From CALMFQ01 sp964495595 (GTDB taxonomy: Bacteria; Pseudomonadota; Gammaproteobacteria; Burkholderiales; SCOH01): 18,074 nt of DNA. The notes below the pieces were generated by a model. The model made no database searches, was not told the DNA's origin, and saw only the letters and a list, made by a program, of their open reading frames with translations. The position numbers and the translations under genes were made by a program. How positions within the stretch are numbered: position 1 is the stretch's first letter; each line of letters opens with the position of its first letter. The stretch lies in NCBI GenBank assembly GCA_964495595.1, contig CAZBWH010000067.1, positions 1 to 18,074 on the forward strand, in the 5' to 3' direction. Positions 15,532 to 18,074 of this stretch are shown here, in pieces.

Positions 15532-16050
15532 ATGAAAAACAAGGTTCAGCCCACCAGCAAGGAGCGGGTGATGCGTGAAGACGATTTCATCGTCTCCAAA
15601 ACCGACGCCAAGGGGCGTCTGACTTACGGCAATGAAATCTTCATTGAATTTTCCGGCTTTACCGAAACCGAGCTGCTTGGCCAGCAACACAACATCATCC
15701 GTCACCCTGACATGCCGCGTGGCGTGTTCCGCTTTCTGTGGGACAACATTGCCCAGGGCAAGGAGGTGTTTGCCTACGTCAAGAATATGTCCAAGGACGG
15801 TGGCTTCTACTGGGTGCTCGCCAATGTCACCCCCGACTACGACGCCAGCGGCAAGATTGCCGGATATTTCTCGGTGCGCCGCGCCCCTGCCCGCTCTGCC
15901 GTCCAGATCGTCGACGGACTGTACCGCCAGATGCTCGAAGCCGAGCGCCAGGCCGGCCCGCGCGACGCCTGCGATGCCTCCATTTCCCTCCTCACCCAGG
16001 TTCTGCAAGAGAAAGGCATGACCTATGAACAGTTCATTCTCTCTATCTAA
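15532..16050 (+). CDS. Aer-type PAS-domain redox sensor (CetB-like half of a split energy-taxis receptor)
   Basis: Soluble 172-aa protein that is essentially one Aer-type PAS domain (about 15-125) plus a short helical tail, with no membrane segment. It matches the sensory N-terminus of E. coli Aer closely: N34, the HNIIRHPDMP block with R57, H58 and D60, and W70 fall at the same residue numbers as the residues linked to FAD binding in Aer. YWVLANV and GKIAGYFSVR complete the fold. It should therefore bind FAD and report redox or electron-transport state. The last 26 bases overlap the downstream chemoreceptor gene in another frame, so the two are almost certainly co-translated partners. The arrangement resembles CetB/CetA of Campylobacter. 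The longer open frame starting at 15415 lacks a ribosome-binding site. Confidence 0.92.
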   Translation: MKNKVQPTSKERVMREDDFIVSKTDAKGRLTYGNEIFIEFSGFTETELLGQQHNIIRHPDMPRGVFRFLWDNIAQGKEVFAYVKNMSKDGGFYWVLANVTPDYDASGKIAGYFSVRRAPARSAVQIVDGLYRQMLEAERQAGPRDACDASISLLTQVLQEKGMTYEQFILSI

Positions 16051-17977
16051 GGCGCATCTGGCACAGGTGCTGGTGCCACTGCTGCTGGCGCTGGGCTGGG
16101 TCTGGCTGCATTACGGACTGGACTGGATCGTGCCACTGTGCATTGCCGCCAGCCTGGCGCTGCTGATCCGGCCGCTGGCGATTGGCCAGACCCGCGATCC
16201 ACGCCTTGACCAACTGCAACAGGTCATCCGTGAAATTGCCAATGGCAAGGTGGGCAGCCGGATTACCTACATCGGCCCGCGTGATGAACTGGGTGCCCTG
16301 TGCTGGCAGATCAACGACATGCTCGACCAGCTCGAAGCCTGCTTTCGCGAACAGCAGACCGTGCTCAGCGCCGCCGGCGCGGGGCAATACTTTCGCAAGG
16401 CTCAGCCAATCGGCCTGCGCGGCGCATTCCGCGAGGCCCTGCAGCGCACCAATGAATCGATTGCGATGCTGGAACGCAATGCAACCGAAGCGCTCGCGCT
16501 CCAGCAACGGGAACGCCAGGCCCAGCACGAGATCGAATCGCTGGTCAGCGCGGCGGTGAATGGCGATTTTTCCCAGCGGCTGGCCGAAGACGGCAAGCAA
16601 GGGTTTTTCCTCAAGCTGGCCAAAGACCTCAACAGCCTGTCCGCCACCACCGGCAGGGGATTGCAAGAGGTGGCCACCGTGCTGGATGCTGTAGCCCGCG
16701 GCGACCTGAGCCACCGGGTCGAATCCGCTTATGCCGGGGTGTTCGACCAGCTCAAGCGGAGCACCAATACCACGGTGGAATACCTGCATCATGTGGTTGA
16801 ACAGGAAGCCGCCCGCCTGGTCGGTGCTGCCGCCCACGGCGACTTCAGCCAGCGCATCGACGAAGCCGGCAAGCTTGGATTCTTCCTGCAACTGACCCAG
16901 AACCTCAACAAACTGTGCGATATCACCGAACGCGGGCTGGGTGATGTCGCCAGCGTGCTGGAAAGCGTCACCGCCGGCGATCTGACCGCCCAGGTCACCG
17001 CCGAGTACGAAGGCATCTTCGACCAGCTCAAACAAAGCATCAACACGACGGTTGGCCATCTGCACCAGCTCGTCGAACAAATCATCGAAGCTGCCGACAC
17101 CATCAACGTCGCAGCCAAGGAAATCGCCGCCGGCAACCAGAACCTCTCCAGCCGCACCGAATCCCAGGCAGCCAGCCTGGAAGAAACCGCCAGCAGCATG
17201 GAAGAGCTCACCAGCACCGTCCGCCAGAACGCCGACAACGCCCGCACCGCCAACCAGCTCGCGCGTGGCGCCTCGGAAATCGCCGTCAATGGCGGCTCGG
17301 TAGTGGGCCGGGTGGTACACACCATGGACGACATCAACAGCTCGGCCCACAAGATCGTCGACATCATTTCCGTCATTGACGGCATCGCCTTCCAGACCAA
17401 CATCCTGGCACTGAATGCCGCAGTCGAAGCTGCTCGCGCCGGCGAGCAGGGGCGCGGCTTTGCCGTGGTGGCTACCGAAGTCCGCAGCCTGGCCCAGCGC
17501 TCGGCCAGTGCCGCCAAGGAAATCAAATCGCTGATCGACGACTCGGTGCACAAGGTGGAAAGCGGTAGCAAGCTGGTCGCCGACGCCGGCCAGACCATGT
17601 CTGGCATCGTCAACGCGGTCAAACGGGTCACCGACATCATGAACGAAGTGGCCAATGCCAGCGGCGAACAGAGCGCCGGCATTGATCAGGTCAACACCAC
17701 CGTGTCGCAGCTGGATGAAATGACCCAGCAAAACGCTGCACTGGTCGAACAGGCCGCCGCCGCCGCCGAAAGCCTGGAAGAGCAGGCCGAGGGCCTGTCG
17801 CAAGCGGTATCGGTATTCCGTCTGCGCAATCAGGGGCGCAAGGCGCTGCCGGCACCTGCCCGACTGCCTGCGGCAACACGGCCGGCCCGCGCCGTGACAA
17901 GCGCCAGCGTACCGCGCAGTGCGCCCGTTCGCCAGGCCAACCCGGCAGACCGTGACGACGAGTGGGAAGAGTTCTGA
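16025..17977 (+). CDS. Methyl-accepting chemotaxis protein without periplasmic domain (CetA/Aer-like transducer)
   Basis: Chemoreceptor of 650 aa that passes signals to CheA/CheW. The N-terminus holds two hydrophobic helices (about 13-29 and 32-48) joined by only a few residues, so no periplasmic ligand domain exists; this is the membrane hairpin seen in Aer. Residues 55-355 form a chain of HAMP-like units, including a 92-residue block present twice (171-262 and 263-354). The signalling domain has the conserved tip GIAFQTNILALNAAVEAARA (from 453) and the RGFAVVATEVRSLAQRSA segment, with methylation-type helices on either side. An Ala/Pro/Arg-rich linker leads to the C-terminal EWEEF, which fits the CheR/CheB-tethering pentapeptide (NWETF-like). 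ATG 16025 has AAAGG 8 bases upstream and overlaps the PAS gene by 26 bases. Input probably comes from that PAS protein. A terminator follows at 18004. Confidence 0.94.
   Translation: MNSSFSLSKAHLAQVLVPLLLALGWVWLHYGLDWIVPLCIAASLALLIRPLAIGQTRDPRLDQLQQVIREIANGKVGSRITYIGPRDELGALCWQINDMLDQLEACFREQQTVLSAAGAGQYFRKAQPIGLRGAFREALQRTNESIAMLERNATEALALQQRERQAQHEIESLVSAAVNGDFSQRLAEDGKQGFFLKLAKDLNSLSATTGRGLQEVATVLDAVARGDLSHRVESAYAGVFDQLKRSTNTTVEYLHHVVEQEAARLVGAAAHGDFSQRIDEAGKLGFFLQLTQNLNKLCDITERGLGDVASVLESVTAGDLTAQVTAEYEGIFDQLKQSINTTVGHLHQLVEQIIEAADTINVAAKEIAAGNQNLSSRTESQAASLEETASSMEELTSTVRQNADNARTANQLARGASEIAVNGGSVVGRVVHTMDDINSSAHKIVDIISVIDGIAFQTNILALNAAVEAARAGEQGRGFAVVATEVRSLAQRSASAAKEIKSLIDDSVHKVESGSKLVADAGQTMSGIVNAVKRVTDIMNEVANASGEQSAGIDQVNTTVSQLDEMTQQNAALVEQAAAAAESLEEQAEGLSQAVSVFRLRNQGRKALPAPARLPAATRPARAVTSASVPRSAPVRQANPADRDDEWEEF
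16535..17086 (+). repeat. In-gene tandem duplication of a HAMP-like pair (2 x 276 bp)
   Basis: Residues 171-262 and 263-354 of the chemoreceptor are two copies of the same 92-residue unit with no length change. GDFSQRLAEDGKQGFFLKL matches GDFSQRIDEAGKLGFFLQL, and YAGVFDQLKRSTNTTV matches YEGIFDQLKQSINTTV. The copies have diverged at the DNA level, so the duplication is old. Confidence 0.75.
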
Positions 17978-18003
17978 CCCGCCACTGGCCCGCCCCACCA
18001 CCC

Positions 18004-18032
18004 GCCCATCGCAAGCCGATGGGCTTTTTTTT
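18004..18032 (+). terminator. Rho-independent terminator of the split Aer operon
   Basis: A perfect 8-bp stem, GCCCATCG (18004-18011) with CGATGGGC (18017-18024), encloses a 5-base loop and is followed at once by eight T (18025-18032). It lies 26 bases after the chemoreceptor stop codon. This is the only textbook intrinsic terminator in the window. Confidence 0.93.
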
Positions 18033-18074
18033 GCCGCACCAAAATCGATCATGTTCATCAGCTTCAGTGATGTC

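Noticed and set aside
16043..18058. Very long minus-strand open frame (671 codons) opposite the chemoreceptor gene.
   Set aside because: Composition is typical of an antisense shadow in GC-rich DNA, it runs through the terminator, and the plus-strand product is unambiguous.
18051..18074. ATG followed by eight open codons at the right edge of the window.
   Set aside because: Too short to judge, with no ribosome-binding site visible; it could be the start of the next gene or nothing.

Overview
This 18 kb window is GC-rich chromosomal DNA from what looks like a free-living, motile, naturally transformable betaproteobacterium. A Neisseriales member such as the Chromobacteriaceae fits best. That placement is an inference from codon and GC usage and from the gene families present; no rRNA or tRNA lies here to confirm it. 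Coding density is high, every gap between genes is under 200 bases, and I see no insertion sequence, phage gene, CRISPR array or RNA gene.

Plus strand, 2-7050. A CHASE-PAS-PAS-PAS-GGDEF-EAL cyclic-di-GMP enzyme, cut off at its 5' end by the window edge, is followed 25 bases later by a GspE/PilB/MshE-type secretion or pilus ATPase. The N-terminus of that ATPase carries a tandem c-di-GMP-binding (MshEN) motif. The DNA-uptake channel gene comEC follows. One reading is that a membrane sensor sets the local c-di-GMP level read by the adjacent motor ATPase.

Minus strand, 12361-7238. An orphan ParA-type ATPase comes first, then a large membrane sensor kinase (CHASE, four PAS, HisKA, HATPase_c), then an unusual response regulator whose output domain is an RsbW/SpoIIAB-like ATPase fold. 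The kinase and regulator genes overlap by 11 bases. The kinase gene starts with TTG and contains a run of ten G (coding strand) that could make it phase-variable.

Plus strand, 12530-17977. The potassium transporter kup diverges from parA. Next is a 6-phosphogluconate-dehydrogenase-like protein that has lost its nucleotide-binding glycine motif and its catalytic lysine, so it is probably a pseudoenzyme. An intergenic stretch with two tandem hairpins of identical loop length follows. The block ends with an overlapping pair that together equal an Aer energy-taxis receptor: a soluble Aer-type PAS protein and a membrane chemoreceptor with no periplasmic domain, a duplicated HAMP-like array and a C-terminal CheR-tethering pentapeptide. 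A strong rho-independent terminator closes the unit.

The common theme is signal transduction: c-di-GMP, two-component phosphorelay, a partner-switch-like output and chemotaxis. The most unusual items are the split Aer pair, the dehydrogenase pseudoenzyme, the REC-RsbW-like regulator and the G10 tract.
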